A stretch of DNA of 64,000 bases from Flavobacteriaceae bacterium (lineage in GTDB: Bacteria; Bacteroidota; Bacteroidia; Flavobacteriales; Flavobacteriaceae). A program made the position numbers and the translations under genes. This document shows positions 19,205 through 28,289 of this stretch, piece by piece. Under the pieces are notes generated by a model, which saw nothing but the letters and a program-made list of their open reading frames with translations, was not told where the DNA came from and did no database searches. Every line of letters begins with the position of its first letter. The stretch's first letter is position 1. The stretch spans positions 2,976,501-3,040,500 of the forward strand of contig CP046177.1 in NCBI GenBank assembly GCA_014075215.1, in the 5' to 3' direction.

Positions 19205-20290
19205 TTAAAATTTAGTGATTAATAAAGTTCCTGTAAAGCCTGTAAGTAAATTCCATTCTTTAGAAGATATTAGTTTTCCTGTGTCGTCATAAACATCAAA
19301 CTTTGCGGTATTTGGTCCAGCAGTTCCTTGATTTAATGCTTTAAAGTCTATACGATTCATACCCCATTTTAATTGGATTTTAAATGTTTTTGGGGAATTA
19401 GTTAAATATATATTAGATTCTACAATTGATTTATTGTTAAGTAAAGCCACTCTGTCTCCATCTTCACTTCCGTGGTCTTTACATACAATTCTTATGTATT
19501 TGGTATTGCTATTTATTTCACCGATAAATTGATTACTTTCTTTAGGCTTTGTTTTTTGTTTAAAATAGTCTTCTTCTTTTTGATTTCCCTTACCAGACCA
19601 AAAGTTTTCATCATTATTTTGTTTAGCTTTTTTGTTTGATTGTCCACCACTCCAAAAATCGTCTTTTCTATTAATGTTTGATGTTGCTTTTTTAGATTCT
19701 TTCTTACCGGACCAAAAATCATCCTCTTTATTATTTTGTTTTGATTTCTGAACTTGATTTTTAATTGACAATCTATTTATAACACTTTCAGCAGTTTCAA
19801 GACACTTTAAATATTTCGTTTCATATGTTCCGTATTTTTTTCTTTCATTTTTATTAAATTTAAAAGTTACCTTATTTATTTCTGCTGTTGCGTATGGTTT
19901 ATCGAAAATATTACTCTCAAAAGTATAACTACCACCAGGTTTTATATATGCTCTACCACCTGAAGATTGATTTTTCCATTTCAGGTTTAAGCCTACTTCA
20001 AATTTGGATTTGTTAGTTATTACAATTTTATTCCACCTATCTCTTTTATTGTTACTTAATGTGTTGGCATCTTTTAAAAAGGCTTCATATTTGAGAAAGA
20101 AAAAATTTGTACCGCCTTTTACACCACCAAGTGATTTCCATTGTTTTGGTAAATCGTATTCACTTTTTCCATTTACCAATTTTCGACCAGGTTCATACAT
20201 TATTTCAATTGTATAACTACAACTTTGAGAATATACCAACTGATGAATATTAAAAACTATAACTAATATTAATAAACTGTGTTTCATCAT
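19205..20290 (-). CDS. secreted protein with DDFWSGK repeats
   Basis: 361 residues starting with a signal peptide (MKHSLLILVIVFNIHQLVYSQ). The N-terminal beta domain (about 25-165) is followed by a low-complexity linker (about 190-255) that repeats the motif EDDFWSGK, KDDFWSGG, DENFWSGK and a weaker EEDYFKQK. A C-terminal beta-sandwich-like domain (about 260-361) carries RIVCKDHGSEDGDRVALLNN. The function is unknown to me; the repeated aromatic motif looks like a docking linker. It is cotranscribed with the TPR protein 4 bases downstream. IS copy 2 ends one base before the start codon, so the native promoter is gone. Confidence 0.75.
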   Translation of the reverse strand: MMKHSLLILVIVFNIHQLVYSQSCSYTIEIMYEPGRKLVNGKSEYDLPKQWKSLGGVKGGTNFFFLKYEAFLKDANTLSNNKRDRWNKIVITNKSKFEVGLNLKWKNQSSGGRAYIKPGGSYTFESNIFDKPYATAEINKVTFKFNKNERKKYGTYETKYLKCLETAESVINRLSIKNQVQKSKQNNKEDDFWSGKKESKKATSNINRKDDFWSGGQSNKKAKQNNDENFWSGKGNQKEEDYFKQKTKPKESNQFIGEINSNTKYIRIVCKDHGSEDGDRVALLNNKSIVESNIYLTNSPKTFKIQLKWGMNRIDFKALNQGTAGPNTAKFDVYDDTGKLISSKEWNLLTGFTGTLLITKF

Positions 20291-20331
20291 ATGTCTCGTC
20301 CTAAAATAGGGCTACAGTTAATTATTAAAAT

Positions 20332-21189
20332 TTATGCTACATTTTTGTGCACGTAATTAGGTGTTTTATAATCTAAAGATAAATGTAATCTTTTATTATT
20401 ATATAATTTGATTGCATTTTTTGTTGCTTTTTTGGCGTGATTGATATTTGTAAATGTTTGGTCGAGGAAGAATTCATCTTTTAAAATTCCGTTAACTCTT
20501 TCGGCCATTGCGTTTTCGTAGCAATGATTTTCTTGGGTCATACTGATTTGTATCTTTTTTCTTTTCAAAATTTGAGTATAAACATTGCTACAATATTGTA
20601 TTCCTCTATCAGAATGATGTATGATTTCTTCGGTATTTTTAGTTTGATAAATAGCTTTATTTAAAGCTCTAACACAGCCTTTAAGTTCTAAACTATCACT
20701 AATATCATAGCCTACTATTTTTCTTGAATACATATCAGTAATAAGTGCTAAATAACAAAATCCATTTATAGTTCTTATATAGGTAATATCCGAAGCCCAA
20801 ACTTGGTTAGGTCTATTAATGATCAGGTCTTTTATGATATTTTTATATTTATAAAAACGATGGTAAGAGTTGGTTGTTTTAGAAGAATATTTTTTCCTTC
20901 TAATTAACAAATTATTTTCTTTTAAGATTCTAAATAACTGGTCTCTACCTATATTTATATTCTGTTTCCTAAAATCATTATGTAAGGATTTCATTAGCTT
21001 TCTAGTACCTTCTCTGGGTAATGTTTTCCTGCTTTTTTTAACAAGCATTATTACATTTTGTTCTATTTGTTTTTTAAGAACAAACCTTTTTTGATATTTG
21101 TAATAAGCATCTCTTTTTAACTCGAAAGCATTACAAATAGTAGCGATGGCGTACCTTCTTTTTTTTCTATTAATCGGTGCTATTTTCAT
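20332..21189 (-). CDS. IS3-family OrfB integrase, copy 2
   Basis: Identical 285-residue protein to copy 1, with intact D, D, E motifs (WASDITYI, HHSDRGIQ, NAMAERVNG). Its transcript would read out of the element into the DDFWSGK gene. Confidence 0.9.
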   Translation of the reverse strand: MKIAPINRKKRRYAIATICNAFELKRDAYYKYQKRFVLKKQIEQNVIMLVKKSRKTLPREGTRKLMKSLHNDFRKQNINIGRDQLFRILKENNLLIRRKKYSSKTTNSYHRFYKYKNIIKDLIINRPNQVWASDITYIRTINGFCYLALITDMYSRKIVGYDISDSLELKGCVRALNKAIYQTKNTEEIIHHSDRGIQYCSNVYTQILKRKKIQISMTQENHCYENAMAERVNGILKDEFFLDQTFTNINHAKKATKNAIKLYNNKRLHLSLDYKTPNYVHKNVA

Positions 21190-21584
21190 TAAGGCTTTAT
21201 GTTTAAGTTTTTTTTTAATTCTTCAACATTTTTATAGCCAAGATTTTCAGCAGCTACTTCAAGATAACTATCATTCACAAGTTTATCTAGATCCTTTTTA
21301 ATAAGAAGATCTTTGAGTTGTTTTAGCTCTTTTTGAAGGGCTTTAATACGGGATAATTCGTCGTCTGTTTGCACGGTTACACGGGTGTTCATTAAATCTT
21401 TACGGTCATATTTTTTAATCCATACGTTTATCGTACTAGATTGTATGCCGTAAGTTAAGGCAATTTGTCTTTTGGAATGGTTTCCTTTGGTAAGTTCTGC
21501 TAATACTTTGAGTTTAAAACTCTCACTATAACGTCTTACATATCCATCATTTTTATACATATACTTGTTGTTTTTTGTATACAT
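21189..21584 (-). CDS. IS3-family OrfA, copy 2
   Basis: 131-residue HTH plus coiled-coil protein identical to copy 1, overlapping orfB by one base. Confidence 0.85.
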   Translation of the reverse strand: MYTKNNKYMYKNDGYVRRYSESFKLKVLAELTKGNHSKRQIALTYGIQSSTINVWIKKYDRKDLMNTRVTVQTDDELSRIKALQKELKQLKDLLIKKDLDKLVNDSYLEVAAENLGYKNVEELKKNLNIKP

Positions 21585-21600
21585 ATTTCAGGACGGGTCA

Positions 21601-21662
21601 CAGATAAGAAAGAAAACGAAAAACCACGAACTCAAATAGGTTATAAAAAAGATAGAAAGTAA
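21601..21662 (+). pseudogene. 3' end of an ORF6N-domain gene cut by IS copy 2
   Basis: Encodes ENEKPRTQIGYKKDRK-stop, matching the C-terminus of the ORF6N protein at 60426-60938 (EEKPRTKIGYKK). It shows that another complete RHS-tip unit once ended here and that its 5' portion was lost at the IS. Confidence 0.7.
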
Positions 21663-21877
21663 AATCCCCACAAAACAAAATCCAGTTTTTTCGTTCCTCA
21701 AAATCCTCTGCTTTTTGTTTTGTTCCGCTCGCCACCGCCAAAATAATTTTTAAGTCACAGTTTTTGTAAGCCAACACACAAACAGCACTTTGTAAGTTGC
21801 TCGTTCCTCACAATCACAAAAAGCTGTGCCAACGCTCAAAAACAAAAAATCTGCCATAAAAATTACCCCAAGCTAAG

Positions 21878-21959
21878 TTACATAATTGGCATTATAATAC
21901 TGCCAACATCCGCCAACGCTCGAAAAACCAAAGCCGTAGTTATAATGTAAATTATGTAA
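21878..21959. repeat. palindrome P1, unit A
   Basis: 20-base arms TTACATAATTGGCATTATAA and TTATAATGTAAATTATGTAA around a 42-base loop, with two non-Watson-Crick positions. The arm family recurs at each unit with co-varying bases. Confidence 0.75.
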
Positions 21960-22273
21960 AATAGCCAGCATCGCCCACGCTTTTTGCAGCCACTTCTGCC
22001 AATGCCTACGCTACTTCCAACGCTCACGCACTACGAATGCTATTTAATTTTTTGCTATCGCAAACTGTGTGAAAAACAAGTCATTTTATTTTTGGTGGAA
22101 AATCCACGCATCAGCCACCTCTTTTTCCACCAAAAATAAAACGTTTTAAAACTTGCCGATTTAGAGGATGTTGGAGCGAGGAAAATCGACAAGTTTTAAA
22201 ATGAAACAACTGAAAGGCGTTAGTCTTCGTCCGAGTAAGCAAAAGCGATGGAAGAAATGAGAAAGGGAGTATT

Positions 22274-22351
22274 TAACATAAAACTGGTTATAACTTACAG
22301 TTTGGGCGAAGTAAGGATTTAAGCGACTGTATTATAACCCGTTTTATGTTA
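22274..22351. repeat. palindrome P4, unit A
   Basis: Arms TAACATAAAACTGGTTATAA and TTATAACCCGTTTTATGTTA pair with one mismatch around a 38-base loop, about 110 bases before the RHS tip. Repeated at 61645-61722. Confidence 0.75.
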
Positions 22352-22459
22352 CAATATCGAGGAAAAGGAAGCGGAGAAAATACAGAGGTTTTTGAGATAC
22401 GAAAATACTGGATTTTTGGAGCGTGGAATTCATTAGAAGTTTATATATTGTAAGTTCAA

Positions 22460-23377
22460 ATGGGATGCAAACAGCTTACATATAAAAACTCAATTTTTTT
22501 AAAAGTAGTTCATAGTAAAAATGACAAAACTGCTTCTAAAAATGTGTTAAGTTCGTACAGATATAACTATCAAGGTCAGGAGCTTGACCAAGAGACTGGA
22601 AAAGTTGCATTCCAGTTGAGATTATACGACCCAAGAATAAATAGATGGCTTACCACAGACCCAGCAGGACAATACCATTCTCCTTATATGGCAATGGGAA
22701 ATAATCCAATAACAAGAACAGACCCTGATGGTGGAGAAGATGAACCTGTATATGGTAGTGACGGAACTTATAGAGGTGATACAGTTGAAGGTTTTACAGG
22801 AGAGCCAATAATTTATGATGGTGATTTAGATTTTTCTAAAATGACGGCAGATGAATTAGTAACAGCAGGTGGTTCTTTTTATGATTTAACGCTTCTTACA
22901 AGTGCTGCCAAATCATCAATTTTAACCCATATTGTTTCAAGATTTGATGGTAATAAAGTTTATGATAAAACATTTGACATTAGTTCAATAGAGGGAAGTA
23001 AAATTTATTTCGATAGAAATGATGCTGGGGGATGGAATTCTAGACCTAAGAGTATGCATTCTTCCTGGAATGATAGGATTACATCAACAGGGCAATACAG
23101 TTATACCACTACGGTTGAAAATGTACAGAGTTCTGCAATTGTACACGAGTGGTATTCTCACATTATAAAGGGTCAAGGGAATTATAATCATCTAAAATCT
23201 CATAGGTTAGCCTATAAAAATGTTATTAATTTTAAAAAGTTACGGAATAAAACAACTGATGATTACAAAGGCTTTAATTTAAGAGCCTTACAACAATACA
23301 CAAAAGAAGAAACAGGACGTAATTTAGTAGATCCTCTTTATAGAGGTTTATATAATCGTTATAAAAATTCTTATTAA
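22460..23377 (+). CDS. orphan RHS core plus toxin tip A (HExxxH type)
   Basis: 305 residues without signal peptide or RHS barrel. Residues 1-95 are the end of an RHS core (FLKVVHSKND, YRYNYQGQELDQETGK, RLYDPRINRWLTTDPAGQY, DPDG). The tip (about 96-305) is unrelated to the other tips and contains IVHEWYSH (about 227-234), KSHRLAYKNVINF and DPLYRGLYNRY. The HExxxH-type motif followed by H-x-x-A-Y recalls a recurring Bacteroidota RHS tip that may be a metallopeptidase-like enzyme; the activity is inferred. The ATG follows the conserved TTTATATATTG..GTTCAA leader. The lipoprotein gene starts at the next base. Confidence 0.7.
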   Translation: MGCKQLTYKNSIFLKVVHSKNDKTASKNVLSSYRYNYQGQELDQETGKVAFQLRLYDPRINRWLTTDPAGQYHSPYMAMGNNPITRTDPDGGEDEPVYGSDGTYRGDTVEGFTGEPIIYDGDLDFSKMTADELVTAGGSFYDLTLLTSAAKSSILTHIVSRFDGNKVYDKTFDISSIEGSKIYFDRNDAGGWNSRPKSMHSSWNDRITSTGQYSYTTTVENVQSSAIVHEWYSHIIKGQGNYNHLKSHRLAYKNVINFKKLRNKTTDDYKGFNLRALQQYTKEETGRNLVDPLYRGLYNRYKNSY

Positions 23378-23878
23378 ATGAAAAAGTTACTGTTTTTTTC
23401 ATTCATTTTAGTTTTTTGTCATTGTAAGAAACAAACTTCTAATAGTTTAAATAAAGAAGTTATGTTAAACGTCAACAAAAAAGACATAGGAGGTAATTTT
23501 TTACAAAAAAATGATAGTCTTTCTATTATTTTTTGGAATAGTTATAATGCAGTTGAATATCATATATCATATATCAACGATGGTATTATTTATGTGAAAA
23601 ACAAAAATAAATCATCAATTAAGAGAGTAACATCAGAATTAAAAATAAAAGAATTTATTAAATATATTGACAGTTTATATATCAGAAAATTAAATCCAAT
23701 TAATTCTAAAAAAGAAAAAACAATTATTCCTGTATCTGATTATTCAAAGATTATTGTAGTAGGGTTTAAAAACGATAAAATCCTTTTTAAAAGAGAAGAT
23801 ATATTATTTAGTAAGGATTATTTTTCAGAATCATTTTTAGATTTTCAAAAATTTTTAATACAAATTTGTAAAGAATAA
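23378..23878 (+). CDS. lipoprotein, probable immunity to tip A
   Basis: 166 residues with a lipoprotein-type start (MKKLLFFSFILVFCHCKKQ; C-K-K after the hydrophobic segment is typical of Bacteroidota SCKK lipoproteins). The rest is an alpha/beta domain of unknown family. Position directly after the toxin tip (ATG follows the stop with no gap) is the classic immunity position. Envelope location suggests that tip A acts in the periplasm. Confidence 0.65.
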   Translation: MKKLLFFSFILVFCHCKKQTSNSLNKEVMLNVNKKDIGGNFLQKNDSLSIIFWNSYNAVEYHISYINDGIIYVKNKNKSSIKRVTSELKIKEFIKYIDSLYIRKLNPINSKKEKTIIPVSDYSKIIVVGFKNDKILFKREDILFSKDYFSESFLDFQKFLIQICKE

Positions 23879-23885
23879 TAGTTAT

Positions 23886-23912
23886 AAAAAGAGCCATAAC
23901 TGGCTCTTTTTT
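23886..23912. terminator. bidirectional terminator between immunity and XRE genes
   Basis: AAAAAGAGCCA, a short loop and TGGCTCTTTTTT form a stem with A- and T-runs, suiting both the immunity transcript and the convergent XRE gene whose stop lies inside it. Confidence 0.75.
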
Positions 23913-24240
23913 ACGAATACGCCAATCTCGCTTTAGCATCTCTAATCATTGCATCTATTGTAAAAAGTATGTGTTCTCTGTCTGTATTAGGCAATTTTTG
24001 AATTGTTAAAATCCTTTCCGAAATATTTTCATCCATTAAGAGTTCTGTTTTACCAACCAAATAATCTAAAGAAACATTAAAAATATCTGCTAATTTACTG
24101 GCTATCTCAATAGATGGTTTTGCTTCTTCACGTTCGTATCTGCCAATAACATTTTGATGTACACCAATTTTATTAGATAAATCTTCTTGTGATATCTTAT
24201 GTTGTTTTCTTAACTCCAAAACTCTTTTACCAAAACTCAT
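23911..24240 (-). CDS. XRE-family regulator, unit A
   Basis: 109 residues from MSFGKRVLELRKQHK (ATG 24240; upstream in-frame codons are promoter DNA). HTH_3: ISQEDLSNKIGVHQNVIGRYEREEAKPSIEIASKLADIFNVSLDYLVG, then a helical tail ILTIQKLPNTDREHILFTIDAMIRDA that recurs in every unit's XRE and may be a dimerisation segment. Divergent from the ATPase gene and probably the repressor of the ATPase-recombinase operon. Confidence 0.85.
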   Translation of the reverse strand: MSFGKRVLELRKQHKISQEDLSNKIGVHQNVIGRYEREEAKPSIEIASKLADIFNVSLDYLVGKTELLMDENISERILTIQKLPNTDREHILFTIDAMIRDAKARLAYS

Positions 24241-24340
24241 AAATGTACTATTTAAACTTAAAATGTAATAGAATACAAAGATAAAATACTTTTCAAGGTA
24301 TAAAAATACAGTTTTGATTTGTTTTTTAAACACAAAAAGT

Positions 24341-24348
24341 TATTTTTG
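24341..24348 (+). promoter_or_regulatory. -7 box of ATPase operon, unit A
   Basis: TATTTTTG lies 28 bases before the ATPase ATG in the divergent intergenic region. Confidence 0.55.
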
Positions 24349-24375
24349 CACAGTAAAGTGTATAAATACAAACTT

Positions 24376-25902
24376 ATGAACAAATTAAACTTTGACAACC
24401 CAGACCAATTAATTTACGAAAACGATATTTTACAACTCACAATTTTAGGAGGTATAAAGTTAGAGGGTTTAGATAGAATGCGAGTAACGATAAAAGTACA
24501 GTTACAAGAAAGTAGCCGACCACCTGTAAGGCATAATTTAGATTTATACAACGATACACAATTAGAAAAATTTATACGAAAGGTTGCAGAAAAATTAGAA
24601 ATAGGAACAAGTATCATAGCAGCTTCACTATCAGAACTCACAGAAGAACTGGAAAAATACAGGCTTCAAGAAATCAAGAAAAGAACAGAAGATTTAAAAC
24701 CCAAAGTAAAACAGCTTACCAAAAAGGAACTTGAAGAGACTACTAACTTTTTACTCAATCCAAACCTATTAGAAAAAACAAATGAACTTATTGGGGAATC
24801 AGGAGTTATTGGCGAAGTGGTAAACCGCCAACTCATGTATTTAATAATGACAAAACGTAAACAAGAACAGCCTTTACATGTTATAAGTTTTGGAGCTTCG
24901 GGAACAGGAAAAACACATTTGCAAGAAAAAATAAGCTAATGCATACCACAAGAAGATATTATAAACATTACCACTTTAAGCGATAATGCCTTTTACTATT
25001 TTGGCAAAACAGATTTAAAATACAAAGTCATTGTTATTGAAGATTTAGACGGATTATTAAATGCACTTTACCCATTACGAGAACTGCAAACCAAAAAACG
25101 CATTGTAAAAACCATTGTTAGAAAAGACAGCAATGGAAAAACCAAAACCATACATTTAATTGTTGAAGGTCCAGTTTGCGTAGCAGGATGCACCACAAAG
25201 GAGCAAATCTATGAAGATAACGCAAACAGGAGTTTCCTACTCTATTTAGATGAAAGCAAAGAACAGGACGAGCGTATAATGGATTATCAACGTCAATTAT
25301 CTGCTGGTAAAATAGATGTACACAAACAAAGGGAAATACAAGAATTTTTACAGAATGTACAACGTGTATTAAAACCCATTAGAATTATCAATCGGTATGC
25401 AGAGCAATTAGTATTACCAAAATCTGTGTTTAAACCAAGACGAACCAACAATCATTATTTACAGTTTATAGAAGCAGTAACCTATTATTATCAATTACAA
25501 AGAGAAAAAAAATACGATAAAGATACAGGCCAAGAATATATTGAAGTAGCCATACAAGATATAGAAATAGCAAACCGACTTTTAAAAGAAACCTTGTTGC
25601 GAAAAAGTGATGAACTTAATGGAGCAACAAGAAATTACCTTGAAAGCCTTAAAAGTTATCTAAAAGCTAAAAAGAAGAAACAGTTTACAAATCGAGAAAT
25701 CCGTCAAGCTCTACGAATAAACCCAAGTAATCAAAAGCGTTACAATCTACAATTACAAATCGGTTACTACATCAAGAAAGTACAAGGTAAAAAAGCAACA
25801 GGTTATCATTATGAAATCGTAAGCACTACAGAATACAACCAACTACAAAAACAGATAAACAGCATATTAGACAAGACTTTGGAGAAGTTAAAAAAGCTGT
25901 AA
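24376..25902 (+). pseudogene. RHS-element P-loop ATPase, nonsense mutation
   Basis: Same family as the intact genes at 48259 and 56720: N-terminal region (NPDQLIYENDILQLTILGG), coiled segment, Walker A GASGTGKTHLQ (about 174-184), Walker B VIVIEDLDG, GPVCVAGCTTKEQIYEDNANRSFLLYLDES sensor-like block, and a C-terminal winged helix (FTNREIRQALRI). An in-frame TAA at 24937-24939, just after Walker A, stops it without any frameshift. The downstream frame is otherwise well preserved, so the loss looks recent. In its family, this ATPase resembles the motor part of toprim-type primase proteins of other mobile elements. Confidence 0.85.
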
Positions 25903-26012
25903 ACGGTTCAATGGTTCAACAGTGGTTCAATCTACAAATGGACTACCTAAATAAAACATAATCAAATAGTTAATATAGTGGTTCGCAAAGTTCACTAAAA
26001 AGGGTATGCGCA

Positions 26013-26948
26013 ATGAAAAAATTAATCTTAAAAAACGAGAGCTTCCAATATATCGAAAAGAGTTTTAGAGAATGGTTAGACATTTTAGGCTATGCAGAAA
26101 GTACGGTTTACAACTTACCAAATCATATACGAGAACTCTTTTATTTTTTAGAACAAAACAATATTAACAACATCAATAGGTTAGATAATCAAATTATAAA
26201 AGAACATTACAATAATTTAAAATTACGGAGTAACGATAGAAAAGGTGGAGCATTAAGCAATGGTAGTCTGAACAAACATTTACAAGCACTCTATAAGTTT
26301 ACCGACTACTTACGCCAAAGCGGCAAGATGCTCTTGCCCCAATTAAACATTGACTGGGAAAATGACGAGACCAAACATATTGAAACCTTAACTAGAGAAG
26401 AAATTAGACAATTATACAAAGTAACCTACGGTTACAACGAGCATACACAATTGGAACCATTAAATGCCAGAGACAGGGCTATGCTCACCATATTCTACGG
26501 CTGTGGAGCAAGACGAAATGAGGGGTATCACTTGAATGTTGACCATATCAATTTTGATAAAAAGGTGTTGCACATCAAGAAAGGAAAAGCCCATAAAGAA
26601 CGGTTAGTACCCTTTAATAAAACCAATAGTGAATACTTGCAAGAGTACATTTACGATAGTCGTCCACAGCTTGTAAAAGATAGACGGGAATCGGCACTTT
26701 TTATCAGTCAGCGAGGTAAACGTATGCACACAGTATCGATAGCATTACGCTTAAAATTATTACAACAAAGAACAGACGATATCCGATTACAACAAAAGAA
26801 TGTACGCCTGCATGTTTTACGTCATAGTATTGCTACACATTTACTCTCAAATGGAATGTCATTAGAAAACATCAGCAGATTTTTAGGACATAATTCATTA
26901 GAATCCACCCAAGTGTATACCCACCTGACAATGTCAGGAGATAATTAA
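26013..26948 (+). CDS. tyrosine recombinase 1, unit A
   Basis: 311 residues. N-terminal SAM-like core-binding domain (about 5-105), then the catalytic domain with R in YGCGARRNEGYH, K in HIKKGKAHKERLVPF, H-x-x-R in LHVLRHSIATHLL, H in FLGHNSLESTQ and the nucleophile Y in VYTHL. All catalytic residues are present, so it should cut and rejoin DNA. It follows the ATPase by 110 bases after a conserved GGTATGCGCA leader. Confidence 0.92.
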   Translation: MKKLILKNESFQYIEKSFREWLDILGYAESTVYNLPNHIRELFYFLEQNNINNINRLDNQIIKEHYNNLKLRSNDRKGGALSNGSLNKHLQALYKFTDYLRQSGKMLLPQLNIDWENDETKHIETLTREEIRQLYKVTYGYNEHTQLEPLNARDRAMLTIFYGCGARRNEGYHLNVDHINFDKKVLHIKKGKAHKERLVPFNKTNSEYLQEYIYDSRPQLVKDRRESALFISQRGKRMHTVSIALRLKLLQQRTDDIRLQQKNVRLHVLRHSIATHLLSNGMSLENISRFLGHNSLESTQVYTHLTMSGDN

Positions 26949-26954
26949 AAAGTG

Positions 26955-27980
26955 ATGAGAAAAAATAATAGCAGCGGTGCTTCACCGCTAGGTAAAACCA
27001 AAGATAGTTCTACACGAAAAAAGAAAGTAACCCAAGATGCAGAACTGGAATTATTACAACGATTACAAAATGAAAAAGACCAACCAGGGTTTATAAAATA
27101 CTTACTTCAAAAAGGGTACAGTATTAAAAGTGGCGAACGCTATTTAAAGGATATTGAACGCTATAAAAAGTGGTTAGATAAACAAAACATTACACAAGAA
27201 GTAGTTAGTTACAACGATATTACACATTATATCCAAAGCAAAAAAGGAAAGGTAAAACAAATTACTATTGCAACAGTTTTAGCGAGTTTAAAGCAATATT
27301 ACAATTATCTTCAAGAGTTGGGTTTTGTAACAGAAAATCCAACGCTAAATGTACAAATCAAAGGTGTTAAACGAAGAATCTTACACAACATTTTAAGCAC
27401 ACAAGAGTTAGAGAAAATATACTTTGATTACAAACGTGTCCCTGCGGAGGCAGGGAACTCATCCAAAATAAGTTTGTCTAAAAAACGGAATGAAATCATT
27501 ATAAGTCTGTTAATTTATCAAGGATTAAATACAAATGATATACAGAACTTAATTACCAAAGATGTAAAATTACGAGAGGGAACAATCTACATTAAAGGCA
27601 GTCGCCGAAGTAACGAAAGAACCTTAAAACTGGAATCACATCAAATCTTGGATTTTATGGAATACACCTTGCAGGTAAGGCAAACAATTATAAATGAGAC
27701 TAAGAAAGAAACAGACCTGTTTTTTGTTACTCAGGGAAGCAGTTTAAAATTACAGAACGTGATGCAAAAGCTGATGGGTAAACTACACAAACAAAACAAA
27801 CAAGTTCAAAGCGTACAACAAATCAGAGCTTCGGTAATTACCGGTTGGCTAAAAGTGTATAATCTTCGTGAAGTACAATACTTTGCAGGGCATCGTTACG
27901 TGAGTTCCACCGAAAATTATCTAATAAATGACTTAGAAGATTTAAAAGAAGATATAGGTAAATATCATCCAATTGGCTGA
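26955..27980 (+). CDS. tyrosine recombinase 2, unit A (non-canonical active site)
   Basis: 341 residues from ATG 26955. Core-binding domain (about 45-140) then a catalytic-like domain: Arg I is replaced in YQGLNTNDIQNL, the H-x-x-R box reads QQIRASVITGWL (His missing, Arg kept), while GHRYVSSTENY keeps His and the Tyr. It probably works as partner of recombinase 1. Two short palindromic inserts lie in frame: AGCGGTGCTTCACCGCT at 26973-26989 and CCCTGCGGAGGCAGGG at about 27439-27455 (residues RVPAEAGN). Confidence 0.88.
   Translation: MRKNNSSGASPLGKTKDSSTRKKKVTQDAELELLQRLQNEKDQPGFIKYLLQKGYSIKSGERYLKDIERYKKWLDKQNITQEVVSYNDITHYIQSKKGKVKQITIATVLASLKQYYNYLQELGFVTENPTLNVQIKGVKRRILHNILSTQELEKIYFDYKRVPAEAGNSSKISLSKKRNEIIISLLIYQGLNTNDIQNLITKDVKLREGTIYIKGSRRSNERTLKLESHQILDFMEYTLQVRQTIINETKKETDLFFVTQGSSLKLQNVMQKLMGKLHKQNKQVQSVQQIRASVITGWLKVYNLREVQYFAGHRYVSSTENYLINDLEDLKEDIGKYHPIG
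26973..26989. repeat. mini-palindrome in recombinase 2 start
   Basis: AGCGGTGCTTCACCGCT is a perfect 7-bp stem with a 3-base loop. It lengthens the N-terminus compared with the paralogues at 50871 and 59325, which lack it. Confidence 0.6.
27438..27457. repeat. mini-palindrome in recombinase 2 body
   Basis: GTCCCTGCGGAGGCAGGGAA lies after the FDYK codons, the same position at which unit E carries a different 24-base repeat (59818-59841). The reading frame is kept. Confidence 0.6.
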
Positions 27981-28260
27981 TAAAAACCTGGAATCTGAAA
28001 CCCCAATCCCGCACTTTCTATTATCAATTTTTTTGATAGCACCATAATAAAAATTGATAGTACAAGGCTTCTGGCCAGTGATTTAGCAAAACCTGAAACT
28101 TGAAACTTCTCAAACTTGAAACCATCTATAGCGGAATCAAAGGTGTTCACTCCGCCCATGCTATGCAGCACTTTTTAACGCTTCTGCGCTTCGCTCCGGC
28201 TTATAAAAAGCTGCTGCTCCCTTCTTCTGCTTCGTTCACCCGCAGCTACCCTGTATTTTT

Positions 28261-28289
28261 GCTTGTCCTGAAACAAGTTCAGGACAAGC
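28261..28289. repeat. REP-like palindrome
   Basis: GCTTGTCCTGAA and TTCAGGACAAGC are perfect 12-base inverted arms with a 5-base loop, of the dispersed small-palindrome type found in Bacteroidota. Confidence 0.65.

Larger units (their letters stand above)
20292..21600 (-). mobile_element. IS3-family element, copy 2 (1309 bp)
   Basis: Same ends and length as copies 1 and 3. Left flank ATA and right flank CAG differ, so there is no target duplication. It joins the cassette array to a cut-off ORF6N gene, so DNA between two copies has probably been deleted or exchanged here. Confidence 0.9.
21663..22459. other. structured non-coding region before RHS tip A
   Basis: About 800 bases without a gene, closely matched at 60950-61800 and in part at 28.5-28.98 kb and 52.4-53.4 kb. 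It contains four long palindromes in order: stem 21878-21897/21940-21959, stem 22082-22102/22122-22143 (TTTTATTTTTGGTGG arms), stem 22144-22162/22183-22201 (TTTTAAAACTTGCCGATTT arms) and stem 22274-22293/22332-22351. The two outer ends are also mutually inverted (ATCCAGTTTT..CGTTCCTCAAAA near 21683 against the complement near 22390). It is probably the attachment or processing region of the RHS-tip element. Confidence 0.65.

Noticed and set aside
19600..19740. Regular repeats that might be a CRISPR or tandem array
   Set aside because: They are the codons of the DDFWSGK linker; spacing and sequence are irregular and there are no unique spacers. No CRISPR array is seen anywhere.
21878..21959. 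P1/P4 palindromes as ordinary terminators
   Set aside because: Loops of about 40-55 bases, no T-run after the stem, two or more per unit, and location upstream of the tips do not fit rho-independent terminators.
22460..23377. RHS tip genes as complete RHS proteins
   Set aside because: They are about 300 residues, begin in the last part of the core and have no signal peptide, YD-repeat barrel or DUF6443 domain.
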